Below are positions 52,969 through 62,549 of a DNA stretch of 64,000 nt, one piece after another (the stretch's first letter is position 1; each line of letters begins with the position of its first letter). Source of the stretch: Mycolicibacterium moriokaense (lineage in GTDB: Bacteria > Actinomycetota > Actinomycetes > Mycobacteriales > Mycobacteriaceae). Below the pieces are notes generated by a model. It had not been told where the DNA came from. It saw only the letters and a program-made list of their open reading frames with translations, and did not search any database. The DNA lies in the NCBI RefSeq assembly GCF_010726085.1, contig NZ_AP022560.1:62001-126000 (forward strand), written 5' to 3'. The position numbers and the translations under genes are program-made.

Positions 52969-54411
52969 TAGCGTCCCGGGGAGTGGTGGACTTCGGATCT
53001 GGCGTGGTTCACGCGTTGCGATCAACGAGTCATGTTGAACGCTAGGTGATTTGGTGTTGTTTGACAAGTGCTGCCGCGGCGTGTTTTGTCTCGATGACGG
53101 CGCGTAGTTCGTCCATGGAGACATCGGAAAGATAGCGGCGGGTGACCTGCCACTCGTCGTGGGCTTCGATGACTACCGCGGTGGCCAGGCGCAGGAACGC
53201 TGCGGGGTTGGGGAAGATCTCCACGACATCAGCGCGGCGCTTGATCTCCTTGTTGAGCCGTTCGATGGGGTTGTTCGACCAGATCTTCTGCCAGTGCGCC
53301 CGCGGGAACGCGGTGAACGCCAGCACGTCGGTCTTGGCCTCGCCGAGCATGGCCGCGACTTTCGGGAAGCTAGGGGCCAGGGTGTCGGCGACGCGGTCCC
53401 ACTGGGCGGCGACCTCGGCGGGGTCGGTGTGGGCGAAGATCGTCTTGACCGCCGCAGTCACCGCCGGCGCGTGTTTGGCGGCGACCGCGGTGTGCAGGTT
53501 ACGCATGAAATGTACCCGGCACCGCTGCCACGATGAACCGGTGAACTGCTGCGCCACCGCGGCTTTGAGCCCGGCATGGGCGTCGGAGATCACCAGATGC
53601 ACCCCAGTCAGGCCGCGGGCTTTCAGCGACGCCAGAAACTCGCCAGAACTCGAAGGACTCACTGTCACCGACCGCAGTGCCCAGCACTTCACGGGTGCCC
53701 TCGAGGGAGACCCCGGTAGCCACCACCAGGGCCTGAGAGACGACGTGCGCCCCGATACGCACCTTGCAGAACGTCGCGTCGCAGAACACGTACGGGAACT
53801 GCGTGTGGGTCAAGCTGCGGGTCCGAAACGCCTCGATCTCCTTATCCAGGCCCGCGCAGATCCGTGAGACCTCCGACTTGAGACCCCGCCGCGACGCCCA
53901 TCGCCGCGACCAGGTCATCGACACTGCGGGTCGACACGCCGTGCACGTAGGCCTCCATGATCACCGCGTAACGCCTTGTCGATACGGCGGCGCCGCTCCA
54001 ACAGCGACGGGAAGAACGACCCAGCCCGCAGCTTGGGGATCTGCACCTCAATATCGCCTGAGGTGGTCGACACTGTCTTCGGGCGGTGCCCGTTGCGGTG
54101 CACCGTGCGTTCGTCACTGCGCTGATAGCGGCCCGCGCCGATCGTGGCGGTGGCCTCGGCCTCGATGAGCTGCTGCAGGCCGGCGCGGATCAATTCGGCA
54201 AACACTGCGCTCGCATCAGCGGACTTGAGCGCGTCGAGCTGGGCAAGCAGGGCAGAATGATCCTGGGTCATCGCGTCGTGTGTCTTCCTGTTGAGTCACT
54301 TGGTAGGTAACTCACTGACCACTACGCGATGGCCCACCCCAACACCGGCAACGACACACCCAGCACCATCGGCCTCAGCTCCCGAAACCCCACCACACCA
54401 GGGGACTTACC
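52969..54411 (-). mobile_element. IS256-family (IS1081-like) insertion sequence, inactive
   Basis: A degenerate transposase gene is bounded by imperfect inverted ends. The left end has GTCCC and GTGGTGG.CTTCGG at 52973-52995. The right end, read inward on the minus strand from about 54406, has GTCCCC then GTGGTGGGGTTTCGG. Eleven-base direct repeats flank it. It sits between the tnsA start and the TGGCGG repeat array, splitting the transposon end from its genes. Confidence 0.7.
53042..54271 (-). pseudogene. IS256-family transposase with three frameshifts
   Basis: Reading from 54271, the frame gives an IS1081-like N-terminus (YQRSDERTVHRNGHRPKTVS, IPKLRAGSFFPSLLERRR). It shifts near 53990 into YAVIMEAYVHGVSTRSVDDL, again near 53890 into KSEVSRICAGLDKEIEAFR, and near 53650 into FLASLKARGLTGVHLVISDA. 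The last frame continues to the normal C-terminus (FPRAHWQKIWSNNPIERLN, conserved in the family). Three separate shifts mean no functional transposase, unless some are sequencing errors. Confidence 0.88.
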
Positions 54412-54422
54412 CGACGCTCGGA
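54412..54422. repeat. Direct repeat, right copy, flanking the IS256-family element
   Basis: CGACGCTCGGA, identical to 52958-52968. Confidence 0.6.
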
Positions 54423-54440
54423 CACTCAAAAGTCATATGA

Positions 54441-54621
54441 TTTGCCATACAGATGGCGGATCCGCCAACTGCCGCCATCTCAAATGGCAAGCCGCCATCG
54501 AGAATGGCAATCTACACCGCTGTAGGTTCTCAAACTGTGTGGCGGATGTCGGCATTTCTACCTGCGGGTACGCAGAATTCTCATCGAAATGGCGGAGGCG
54601 TTTTTCTCATTATCGTGGCGG
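54441..54621. repeat. Array of about six 19-base repeats, probable TnsB-binding sites at a transposon end
   Basis: Sites share TGGCGG. TTTGCCATACAGATGGCGG is at 54441-54459. Inverted copies are at 54472-54490 and 54492-54510 (reading TTGCCATTTGAGATGGCGG and TTGCCATTCTCGATGGCGG on the minus strand). A variant is at 54525-54545 (TTCTCAAACTGTGTGGCGG). Others are at 54577-54595 (ATTCTCATCGAAATGGCGG) and 54602-54621 (TTCTCATTATCGTGGCGG). Clusters of this kind at the tnsA-proximal end are the hallmark of Tn7-like elements. The exact terminus, probably between 54620 and 54700, is not determined. Confidence 0.7.
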
Positions 54622-54711
54622 ATCCTAGAACCAGACGGTTGTGCAGGCTTGGACCAAGGCTATTTCAACCTGCACCGACACGTCGTACTCAGGCTCGGTC
54701 GGCCCACCGGG

Positions 54712-57306
54712 TTACGTCGGCGCATCCAGATAGAGCTTTCTGGCATCCTGCAGTTCCTGCCAGTGCTGCTCGAGGCCGCCGAGAGTGGGGCTCACATACT
54801 GGGCGGCGAGAGGCTGGGAATGGCCATCGATATACCGGCAGGCGTCTTCGAAGATTCTCGTGACGGTGGCAATTGCGTCACCCAGCGCCTTTGGCTTGAT
54901 CTGCGGCAGCACGGTCATGCGCACGTTCGGCTGGTACCGCTGGGTGACACCCTGTAACAATTCCTGTTCGGTGAATACCTCGCACCAGGAGCGTATCCAG
55001 TCATAGCCCGTCCACACGAGCGCCGCGCGCGCCTCGCCGGTCTCCTTATGTGCTGCGGCGATGGCGTCATTGATTCGCTTGGTCAGGCTCTTCACCGTGT
55101 CCCAGCGCGGGCCGGTCGCGTGGGCGACCTCGCCCTTGCCCGCTTCGTCGGTGACTTGGAAGTATGCGCACCGCTTCGACTTCTCGAACAGAGCGAGTAG
55201 GTTCGTGGCCAGCAAGATGTCGTGAGTAAACACGATGACCTGGTGGTTTTCGGCAAGGCTTGCGATGCGCTCAGCAACTTCACGTATCCGTCGGTGGTCA
55301 AGGCTGGAGACGGGGTCGTCGAAAATGATTGGGGCGGTGATGCCGGCCAATCTAGCCTCGGCGAGGAAATCAGCCATCGCCAGCACCTTTTGCTCGCCCT
55401 CCGAGAGCACCTTGGACGGTTTGATCTTGCCGCCGATCATCTTGCGGCGCTGGGCTTTACCCTGGCGTCCGATGAAATCCACCGTCAGCTGGGGGGCTCT
55501 AAGCGCCGCGCACTCCTCGTGAAAGAGCGCGTCAAAGTTCTGATTGATCAACTGGTCACTGGCCGTCTTGGCTAGGGAGGTCACAGCGCGGCTCAAAGTG
55601 GGGATGTCCTTGGCCAGGATCGCGAGCCGCTCGGCTTCTTTCGCGTCGTTGACCTGGCGCTCGATTGTCGACCATGATCGGGCGAGTTCCGCTGCGGCGA
55701 TGAGCTCATCGCGTTCCTTCTTCTTCTGCGCCAAGGCCGTTACGCGGTCTTGGGCCTGCGCCTTGAGCGTTGCGTGCCGATGCTGGGCCTCGTCGTCGGC
55801 CTCGTCGATGGCGGTGGCGAGACGCGCCAGGTGTTCTGCGTCGAGCGTAATGGGCTCTGCTGCGTTGATGGACCGCTGAAGCGCTGTGAGGAGCGCGTGT
55901 GTCTCGTCGATCGCGTCGTAAAACGACGGTCTGCTCGCGTCGCTGTCTGCGTGTTCGGCGAGGAACGATGCGATGTCCGACGTCGCTGCCTCGCGCAACC
56001 CGAAAGTTGCCGCAGCGATAGCTTGATCGGTTGCACTGATGTCAGCTCTGATCTTGTCAGCGAGGTAGTCACCGTATTTGGCTATCAGGCTACGTGCTAC
56101 GTCGGTGAGCGGCTGGCGACAGTACAAGCAGTGGTCGGGATCATGGGCGCCGACCTCGATGAGGTGTAGGCGATAGTTTTCGCCGGCCGCGATGAAACCC
56201 TGCCACGTTTCCTCTGGGGGCGCGGGTAGACCAGCAGCGCTGAAGAGCTCGTCACGGAAATGCTGGTAGTCACTGCGCAATTCAGTGCGCTTCAGCAACA
56301 GCTCGTTGTACTTGGCAGCGTCGAAGGCAATCAGGCTGGTTACCGCGGCTTTGGCTTCCGCGAGGACGCGGACCAAGTGCGCGATGCTGGTGATCTGCGC
56401 GCTGATGGTGTTGGCTTCGAGGGCGGCGACCGCCTGATGCAGCACGTCGATTCGCTGCCCGACGTCAGACTCGGAATCGGCCATGTCCCGGAGCATGGTG
56501 AGATCGGTTGCTGCGCCGAGGGTTTCGATGAGCGGATAGGCGCTGGAGTCTCTAGGGAATCGGTCACGCAGCGTCTGTGCACCTGATCTGAGCTGTGTGG
56601 TCGCCTCGTCGATCCGCGCTTGGACGTCTTTCAGGCCCGCAATCACGTGATTGAAGAGAGCCAGTGCTGCAGGGACATAAGTGTATTCCAGATCATCGTC
56701 AACGTGGAAGTTCACACACGGGCTGTCGAAGATCGACATGCGGGTGAACGGGGCGACGCCTCGTTCACCCGTCCACGTCAAGGTGTTGGCGTGATCCCCG
56801 AGGCGGTAATTCACGGTCGCTGACTGCGATTGGGCCGATGGGGCGTCGATGTTTCCGAGTATCACGTCGTCGGCTGTGCGGCTGGCGGCGAGGGCCTTGA
56901 AGATTCGCGAGTAGCCAGTCTTGCCGGTGCCGTTCTCGCCGAACAGGATGGTCAGGGCCTCGTGCGGCTCAATGACCGCGCCTGCAACGAGCGCGTTAAC
57001 GCCGGTCACGTCGTACAGCTTGTCGATGATCAGCGGTTCGACCGTTTCCAGATTACTGAATCCGAGCGTCAGCGGCGGTATCGCCGGTTCGGTGCGCGGG
57101 TCGAGCGCCTTCTCCTGCCGAAAGATGCGGTACACCTCATCGATCCCTGCAGTGTCCAACGCTTCACCGGTTTCGAGCACGTGCCGCACGATTAGGCGCA
57201 ACCACTCGTCGTGGTCGTTGGCGAAATGGGCCAGCATGGCGCGCGGATCAGCGTCGCCGCTGGCGCCGCCCTGACCGGCGACTTCGTCGTCAGACACGGT
57301 GTTCAA
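54712..57306 (-). CDS. Large ABC-type ATPase with a CxxC hook (RloC/PrrC-like architecture)
   Basis: 864 residues from a TTG at 57306, or a GTG at 57297. Walker A GENGTGKT at 123-130; a long helical middle region with a CxxC pair (C393, C396, in DHCLYCRQPL) like a Rad50-type zinc hook; ABC signature LSEGEQ at about 634; Walker B IIFDDP at about 660, D-loop SSLD, and the switch histidine in VIVFTHD (about 695). A C-terminal domain of about 130 residues follows (VWTGYDWIRSWCEVF) that might be an effector. This layout occurs in RloC and related phage-defence ATPases, whose C-terminus cleaves tRNA. The nuclease residues are not identified here. Stands alone, just outside the repeat array. Confidence 0.8.
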   Translation of the reverse strand: MNTVSDDEVAGQGGASGDADPRAMLAHFANDHDEWLRLIVRHVLETGEALDTAGIDEVYRIFRQEKALDPRTEPAIPPLTLGFSNLETVEPLIIDKLYDVTGVNALVAGAVIEPHEALTILFGENGTGKTGYSRIFKALAASRTADDVILGNIDAPSAQSQSATVNYRLGDHANTLTWTGERGVAPFTRMSIFDSPCVNFHVDDDLEYTYVPAALALFNHVIAGLKDVQARIDEATTQLRSGAQTLRDRFPRDSSAYPLIETLGAATDLTMLRDMADSESDVGQRIDVLHQAVAALEANTISAQITSIAHLVRVLAEAKAAVTSLIAFDAAKYNELLLKRTELRSDYQHFRDELFSAAGLPAPPEETWQGFIAAGENYRLHLIEVGAHDPDHCLYCRQPLTDVARSLIAKYGDYLADKIRADISATDQAIAAATFGLREAATSDIASFLAEHADSDASRPSFYDAIDETHALLTALQRSINAAEPITLDAEHLARLATAIDEADDEAQHRHATLKAQAQDRVTALAQKKKERDELIAAAELARSWSTIERQVNDAKEAERLAILAKDIPTLSRAVTSLAKTASDQLINQNFDALFHEECAALRAPQLTVDFIGRQGKAQRRKMIGGKIKPSKVLSEGEQKVLAMADFLAEARLAGITAPIIFDDPVSSLDHRRIREVAERIASLAENHQVIVFTHDILLATNLLALFEKSKRCAYFQVTDEAGKGEVAHATGPRWDTVKSLTKRINDAIAAAHKETGEARAALVWTGYDWIRSWCEVFTEQELLQGVTQRYQPNVRMTVLPQIKPKALGDAIATVTRIFEDACRYIDGHSQPLAAQYVSPTLGGLEQHWQELQDARKLYLDAPT

Positions 57307-57668
57307 TTCTACCGTTGACCGCTGTCAGCAACTGGGTTCGCTCGCGACTGTCCACAGCGGCGGACGTACAGCCACGCGTCACGCCGGCACACCCCGCTCT
57401 CCCAACATCGTCGTCTGCCAGGCCTCGGGCGACGCCGGATGGATGGCGAGCCGCCGATGTCAGTCCGTGTGAATCATGGTCAACAGACCGCATTGATGCC
57501 TGGTCGCGATAGCGACGTTGTCCAGCGCGAATAAACAGGAAAGGCCCTATCCCTCAAAGGCTTCGACGTTCACGGTGGATGAATTTCGCCTCGGCGATCA
57601 ACCTGTTAACGCCGACCACCCGCAAAGCATGTGGCCAAACCTGGCGGGCGTACCGCAACAGGCAATGA
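57307..57668. other. Intergenic, nothing recognisable
   Basis: These 360 bases lie between the start of the ATPase gene and the stop of the repeat protein gene. I see no coding frame with good codon use, no operator-like repeat and no convincing hairpin. It probably holds the ATPase promoter near 57310-57380. Confidence 0.4.
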
Positions 57669-58097
57669 TCACATGCCGTAGACCTGTCGGATCAACCGAG
57701 CTTGATCCCGATAGCCAATTTGATCAAGATAGCGAAGCAGCAGCGGAATCGGTGGCCAGTTTCTGCGAGGCGGGTTAGTTTCCGGGCCTGCGTATGCCCC
57801 TCCACCAGGTCCGGTGTATAGACCGCCGCCCGGCCCGGTGTAGAGCCCGCCTCCCACACCTGTGTACAAGCCGCCGCCCACTCCCGTGTAGCAACCTCCG
57901 CCAACCCCGGTATACAAGCCACCGCCGACTCCGGTGTAGGCCCCACCGCCGACTCCTGTGTAGGCCCCACCGCCGACCCCGGTGTAGGCCCCACCGCCGA
58001 TCCCGGTGTACAGGCCACCCCCTACGCCTGTGTATAGTCCGCCGCCGACTCCGGTGTACATATTGCGGGGCCACCCACGGGGATCAATCCAGCTCAT
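57669..58097 (-). CDS. Small glycine-rich repeat protein (YTGVGGG repeats)
   Basis: 142 residues from the ATG at 58097 (MSWIDPRGWPRN). Residues 13-100 are 11 tandem eight-residue units of the form xYTG(V/I/P)GGG, first residue M/L/A/C; two proline-containing units come last. A non-repetitive tail, IPLLLRYLDQIGYRDQARLI, follows. The N-terminus and tail look like a conserved frame around the repeat. No signal peptide or transmembrane segment. Function unknown; the regular Tyr-Thr-Gly pattern suggests a beta-helical or surface structure. Divergent from the DUF4236-exonuclease gene. Confidence 0.75.
   Translation of the reverse strand: MSWIDPRGWPRNMYTGVGGGLYTGVGGGLYTGIGGGAYTGVGGGAYTGVGGGAYTGVGGGLYTGVGGGCYTGVGGGLYTGVGGGLYTGPGGGLYTGPGGGAYAGPETNPPRRNWPPIPLLLRYLDQIGYRDQARLIRQVYGM
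57798..58061. repeat. Eleven 24-base coding repeats
   Basis: The repeated DNA encodes the xYTGVGGG units. Units differ at wobble positions, so the repetition is kept at protein level and is not a recent slippage product. Confidence 0.85.
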
Positions 58098-58519
58098 GGC
58101 GCCGAGGGTATCGGCCCGCACCGACAGGAGATGGTAGAGACACAAGCTATCCGCGGCCGACCTCTTGGGTGCTAGCACCCGCACCAGGCATGGCTGTCGA
58201 CGGCGCGTATGCGTAAAGATGATTTCTCAGGTGCGAGGTCGATCCCGGCGTACGCGACCCTCCCCGACACGCCGACAATCATGCGCTCTGTCCGTTAAGT
58301 CCGCTAATCGGCCCTCTTGTACGTAATACCCGGTGGCGGGAGCTCGGCCGGTATGGGCGTTCACGTCCGATCTGCGCAGCTGCATGTTTGCGGGGATGTC
58401 GCCTGACACCGTCATGACGCGGGACGGGCAAACATTTTTTGATTCTGCGCTCGAACGTCCCCTCCCCGTCGGCCGGGTATGACACGATCATCGACGGGGT
58501 TCATCTATAAGGGGATTCG
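58098..58519. other. Divergent intergenic region, no gene seen
   Basis: About 420 bases separate the leftward repeat protein from the rightward exonuclease gene. Short frames here have unlike-gene codon use. It probably contains two promoters; no operator repeats or hairpins stood out. Confidence 0.4.
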
Positions 58520-60685
58520 GTGGGTTTCTACATTCGCAAAAGTCTGAGTGCTGGGCCATTCAGATTCAATCTCAGCAAGTCCGGCGTCGGCGTCAGTGTC
58601 GGGATTCCTGGTTTCCGGGTCGGAACGGGACCGCGCGGGAATTACGTGCACATGGGCCGCAGCGGGGTGTACTACCACGCTACCTTGGGCGGCCGCCCCA
58701 AACCATCGGGAGGGCATCCGACACAGCCATACCTGTCACCGTCCGGCTTCCGCCCCAGCGCCGTCGTCATGGAAGACGTCACCGGCAGCACGGCGCTGGA
58801 ACTAATACCCACTGGCGGTGGAGATGTCGTCGATCAGCTCAATACTGCAGCGGCTCGTATTGCCTGGGGGTGGTGGGCCACCGGCGCAGCGATCCTGCTC
58901 GGACTGCTGACCCTGCCCTACGGTCTCATCATCTGGGCCGCGCTGGCACCCGTCTGCGTTTGGCTGATCCTCAACGACCGGGCCCGCAAGACAGTGGTGC
59001 TTTTCTACGACGTCGAGGATGAGCACTTCACCTGGTTCGACTCGCTCGTGCGCACCTGGCCGTGGCTGACTGGCTCGCAGAAGATCTGGCGCGTTCTGCA
59101 ATCGGGCAACATCGCAACTACCTACCAATTCAAGACCAATTCTGGCGCCAGTCGACTGATCAACCGGGTCAACGCCGCCGCGACCACCGAAGGCCCCAAG
59201 CAGTTGACGACGAACATCGCTGTTCCCGCCATCACCGCCGGTAAGGCGGCGCTGTACTTTCTTCCGGACCGCATCCTCGTGCGCGAAGGCAACCACTTCA
59301 GCGATCTGGCCTACGCCCACCTAAACGTGTATGCCAATGACACACGGTTCATCGAAGATGGCGCCACACCCGGAGATGCCATCCAGGTAGGCCAGACATG
59401 GCAGTACGTCAACGTCAAAGGCGGCCCCGACCGCCGCTACAAGAACAATCGTGTGCTGCCAATAATGCGCTACGAAACATTGGATTTCGCCAGCGGCCAC
59501 GGTCTGCAATGGCACCTGCAGGTCTCACGGAAAGACGCAGCCGCACCCGTGGCGCGGGTGATTATGAGCTCCCCCGCTCTGGCACTGGCCGCCACACCAC
59601 AGCCGACACCTCGCCATTCCGTGCCGAAACATCGCAAGGTCGTTCCAGCGCAGCCACTGGTCCCGCCGCGGCTGCAGAAGGTCGCCGCAGCACCGACAAC
59701 GCCGCCGCCCACTCCACCCACAGCCGGAAAAGTTGAGTGTGTTCGCGCCGATCTCACCCGCAACCCGACACCGCATCCGGCCAGCGCTGTCACGTTCACC
59801 GCCATCGATCTGGAAACGACCGGCTTGGATCCGGACACTGCTCGGATCGTGGAGATCGGCCTGGTCAAGTTCACTTCGGACGGCACGGTGATCGACGAGT
59901 TCGCAACACTAGTAAACAATCCCGGGTCCCATGCCGAGGCACGAGCCATTCACGGCATCGATGACGACGACCTGGTCGATGCACCCACCACCGCACAAGC
60001 CCTGCAGGAAGCGTTCGCCTTCATGGACGGGACCGTCGTCGTCGCCCACAACCTCGACTTCGAACACCGCATCCTCACGACCCAGGCCGCTCGAGCAGGC
60101 CTACCATTGCCCAAATACATTGGCCTATGCACACTTCAGAGTTCGCGCCGGCAACTCGACGGCCGCGCATTCAGCCTCACTGCGATGTACAAAACCGCCA
60201 CCGGAAGCTGGTCTGACCAACGTCACACCGCCCTCGGCGACGCCCGCGCGGTGCGCGAGGTTCTACTGTGGCTGCTACGCAGCGCACGGAAACCGCTCTA
60301 TCTCACCCAGAGCCCGCCAGCGGCCGCTGGACGAACATCCGAGCAATGCCCCGTCAGTTGCCGGCCAGTGCCGCTCACACGATGCTCAGTCGCCGAACTG
60401 CTCGACTCATTCCCGCAATCGCCTGCGCCACGCACCGGTGACCCCACCCAGATCGACAACTACACCGCACTGCTCACCGAAGCGGTCGACGACGGACGCC
60501 TCACATACGAGGAAGCCGCCGCGCTCACCCGCCAAGCCCGACTGACCAGGCTTACCGGTCCACAACTCCGCGAACTTCACCAAAAGGCATGGGAAGCGAC
60601 TTATCCCGAGACCAAGGACGCGGACTGGTCAGCGCTAGCTGTTCTCGGTCATGACGTTGGTAGCAGGCGTGTTGGCTTGATGTGA
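58520..60685 (+). CDS. DUF4236-transmembrane-DEDDh exonuclease fusion
   Basis: 721 residues, GTG start after AAGGGGA. Residues 1-57 are DUF4236 (FYIRKSLSAGPFRFNLSKSG). Two membrane segments follow at about 113-131 and 135-151. Then comes a soluble region to about 345, a proline-rich linker (360-425), and a DnaQ-like 3'-5' exonuclease. The catalytic set is complete: D430, E432 (IDLETTG), D513 (HNLDFE), H569 and D574 (HTALGDAR). A helical C-terminal region follows. The last codons and stop lie in or against the IS481 fragment, so the natural C-terminus is probably lost. A membrane-anchored exonuclease beside an RloC-like ATPase points to defence; substrate unknown. Confidence 0.85.
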   Translation: MGFYIRKSLSAGPFRFNLSKSGVGVSVGIPGFRVGTGPRGNYVHMGRSGVYYHATLGGRPKPSGGHPTQPYLSPSGFRPSAVVMEDVTGSTALELIPTGGGDVVDQLNTAAARIAWGWWATGAAILLGLLTLPYGLIIWAALAPVCVWLILNDRARKTVVLFYDVEDEHFTWFDSLVRTWPWLTGSQKIWRVLQSGNIATTYQFKTNSGASRLINRVNAAATTEGPKQLTTNIAVPAITAGKAALYFLPDRILVREGNHFSDLAYAHLNVYANDTRFIEDGATPGDAIQVGQTWQYVNVKGGPDRRYKNNRVLPIMRYETLDFASGHGLQWHLQVSRKDAAAPVARVIMSSPALALAATPQPTPRHSVPKHRKVVPAQPLVPPRLQKVAAAPTTPPPTPPTAGKVECVRADLTRNPTPHPASAVTFTAIDLETTGLDPDTARIVEIGLVKFTSDGTVIDEFATLVNNPGSHAEARAIHGIDDDDLVDAPTTAQALQEAFAFMDGTVVVAHNLDFEHRILTTQAARAGLPLPKYIGLCTLQSSRRQLDGRAFSLTAMYKTATGSWSDQRHTALGDARAVREVLLWLLRSARKPLYLTQSPPAAAGRTSEQCPVSCRPVPLTRCSVAELLDSFPQSPAPRTGDPTQIDNYTALLTEAVDDGRLTYEEAAALTRQARLTRLTGPQLRELHQKAWEATYPETKDADWSALAVLGHDVGSRRVGLM

Positions 60686-60869
60686 GGAGAACCTCCGGGT
60701 GAGGTGTGGCTTGTCGAAGGCCCATCACCACCCCGGAGGTTCTCGTGTCCCACCGTAATGCCCGCACCACGCTGCACGGCCGAATGCTGATCGTGCAGCG
60801 CCACCAGCAAGGGTGGCCGCAGGCCCATATCGCCGCGGCGATGGGCATCTCCCGCAAATGCGTCCACAC
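60680..60869 (+). mobile_element. IS481-family insertion-sequence fragment (left end)
   Basis: Begins near TGTGAGGAGAACCTCCGGG and includes an imperfectly spaced inverted repeat (GAGAACCTCCGGG at 60687-60699 and its complement at 60732-60744). It encodes only the first 41 residues of a transposase before the IS21-family element starts. The remainder of the IS481 element is not found on the other side. Confidence 0.65.
60745..60869 (+). pseudogene. IS481-family transposase, N-terminal fragment
   Basis: GTG start; VSHRNARTTLHGRMLIVQRH then AHIAAAMGISRKCVHT is the helix-turn-helix N-terminus of actinobacterial IS481 transposases. Cut at residue 41 by the IS21-family end; no catalytic domain remains. 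Confidence 0.8.
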
Positions 60870-61054
60870 TGTCCGTGGCCATGAAAAAGTCCCCACTGGT
60901 GGCCAAGTGGAGGTCCCCGTTGGTGGCCAGATAAAAGTCCCCACCTCGTGTTCGTCGTGTCGATCAGGAACTGCGGGCCCCGATGGTGACGGTGAAGGCG
61001 CCAACCAATCGCCACCACCACCGGGGAGTTCCATTGAAGTCTGCGAAGGACCGC

Positions 61055-62549
61055 ATGGACATTATTTCTGCCTATCAACAGCTCGGGTCGTACCGGGCTG
61101 CCGCCGATGCGTGCGGCACCACCCATAAGACCGTCAGACGTGTCGTGGCCAAGTTCGAGGCCGACCAGGCCGGCGTGCTGCCGGTGCCGCGAGCCGAGCG
61201 TGTCCACAACTACGATGCGGTGGCCGATCTGGTCGCTGAACGTGTCGAGAAGTCCCAGGGTCGGATCTCGGCCAAACGGCTGCTGCCGATCGCCCGCACC
61301 GCCGGCTACCAGGGCTCGCCGCGTAATTTCCGGCGCCTGGTCGCTGAGACGAAAGCGTTGTGGCGCAGTAACAATCACCGTGGCCGCCGCCCGGCAGTGT
61401 GGGCGCCGGGAGAGTATCTGGTGATCGATTGGGCCCAGGCCGCGCCGGGGCTGTTCTTGTTCTGCGCGGTGCTGGCGTTCTCCCGGTGGCGCTTCGTGCG
61501 GTTCGCCACCGACCAGAAAGCCTCCACCACGCTGGCGTTGATCGCCGAAGCCATGGGCGTCATCGGCGGCGTTCCGGCGCGGGTGCTGGCCGACCGGATG
61601 GCCTGCCTCAAGGGCGGGGTGGTCGCGAACGTGGTCGTCCCGACCCCGGGCTACGTCCGCTTCGCGACGCACTACGGGTTCGCGCCGGACTTCTGCCATG
61701 CAGGCGACCCGCAGTCCAAGGGCATTGTGGAGAACCTGTGCGGCTACGCCCAACGCGACCTGGCCGTGCCGCTGCTGACCCAGGCCGCCGTCGACGGTGT
61801 GGCGGTCGACCTCCGGTCGGCCAATGCCGCCGCGGCCGCCTGGTGCGCCGAGGTCAACGCCACGGCGCATTCGGAGATCCAAGCGATCCCCGACGACCGA
61901 CTGGTAACCGAACGTGAACTGCTACAACCACTCCCATCGCTACGCTTGCAGATCGGTGCACCCTCGGTGCTCCGTAAGGTCGACCGGTTGTCGTGTGCGA
62001 TACGGGTCGGCCCGCTACTCGGTACCGACCCGGCTGATCGGGACCAGCGTGGCCGTCGTGGTCGATCACGGCGCGGTGTGCCTGCTCGAGCCGGCCACCG
62101 GGGTGGTCGTGGCCGAACACGAACTCATCGCACCCGGTGGCGCCTCAATCCTCGACGAGCATTACGACGGACCGCGGCCGGCACCGAACCGCGGACCACG
62201 GCCCAAGACCACCGTGGAGAAGCAGTTCTGCGACCTCGGTGAAGACGCGCAGGCGTTCCTGGTCGGCGCTGCGGCGATCGGCAACACCCGACTGGCCTCG
62301 GAGCTGGAGATCCTGCTCGCCCTGGGCGCCGCCCACGGTGAGCGGCAATTGGTGGCGGCACTGCACCGGGCGGTGGCGTTCCGGCGGTTCCGCGCCGCCG
62401 ACGTGCGCTCCATCCTGGCCGCCGGCACCGGCGCCCCGCAGCCACGCGAAGCCGGGGATGCGTTGATCCTGGACCTGCCGGTCGCCCCGACCCGGTCTCT
62501 GGAGGCCTACCGGGTCGCACCCGTCGCTGACGGTGAGGTGATGTCGTGA
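61055..62549 (+). pseudogene. istA: istA transposase with a frameshift
   Basis: Starts at ATG 61055 after GAAGGACC. N-terminal helix-turn-helix (YRAAADACGTTHKTVRRVV), DDE-type integrase core with aspartates in LVIDWAQA and VLADRMACL, and glutamate in QSKGIVENLCGY. Near 62000 the frame breaks: LSCAIR runs into meaningless sequence, while the correct continuation (RYGSARYSVPTRLIG) is in another frame, which runs to 62549. One base inserted or two deleted would explain it. Confidence 0.88.

Noticed and set aside
57518..57778. Plus-strand frame of 86 residues
   Set aside because: It overlaps the 3' end of the repeat-protein gene, has no ribosome site and no recognisable features.
57798..58061. 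Regular repeats resembling a CRISPR array
   Set aside because: They are contiguous 24-base units without spacers, in frame and encoding xYTGVGGG; no cas genes are near.
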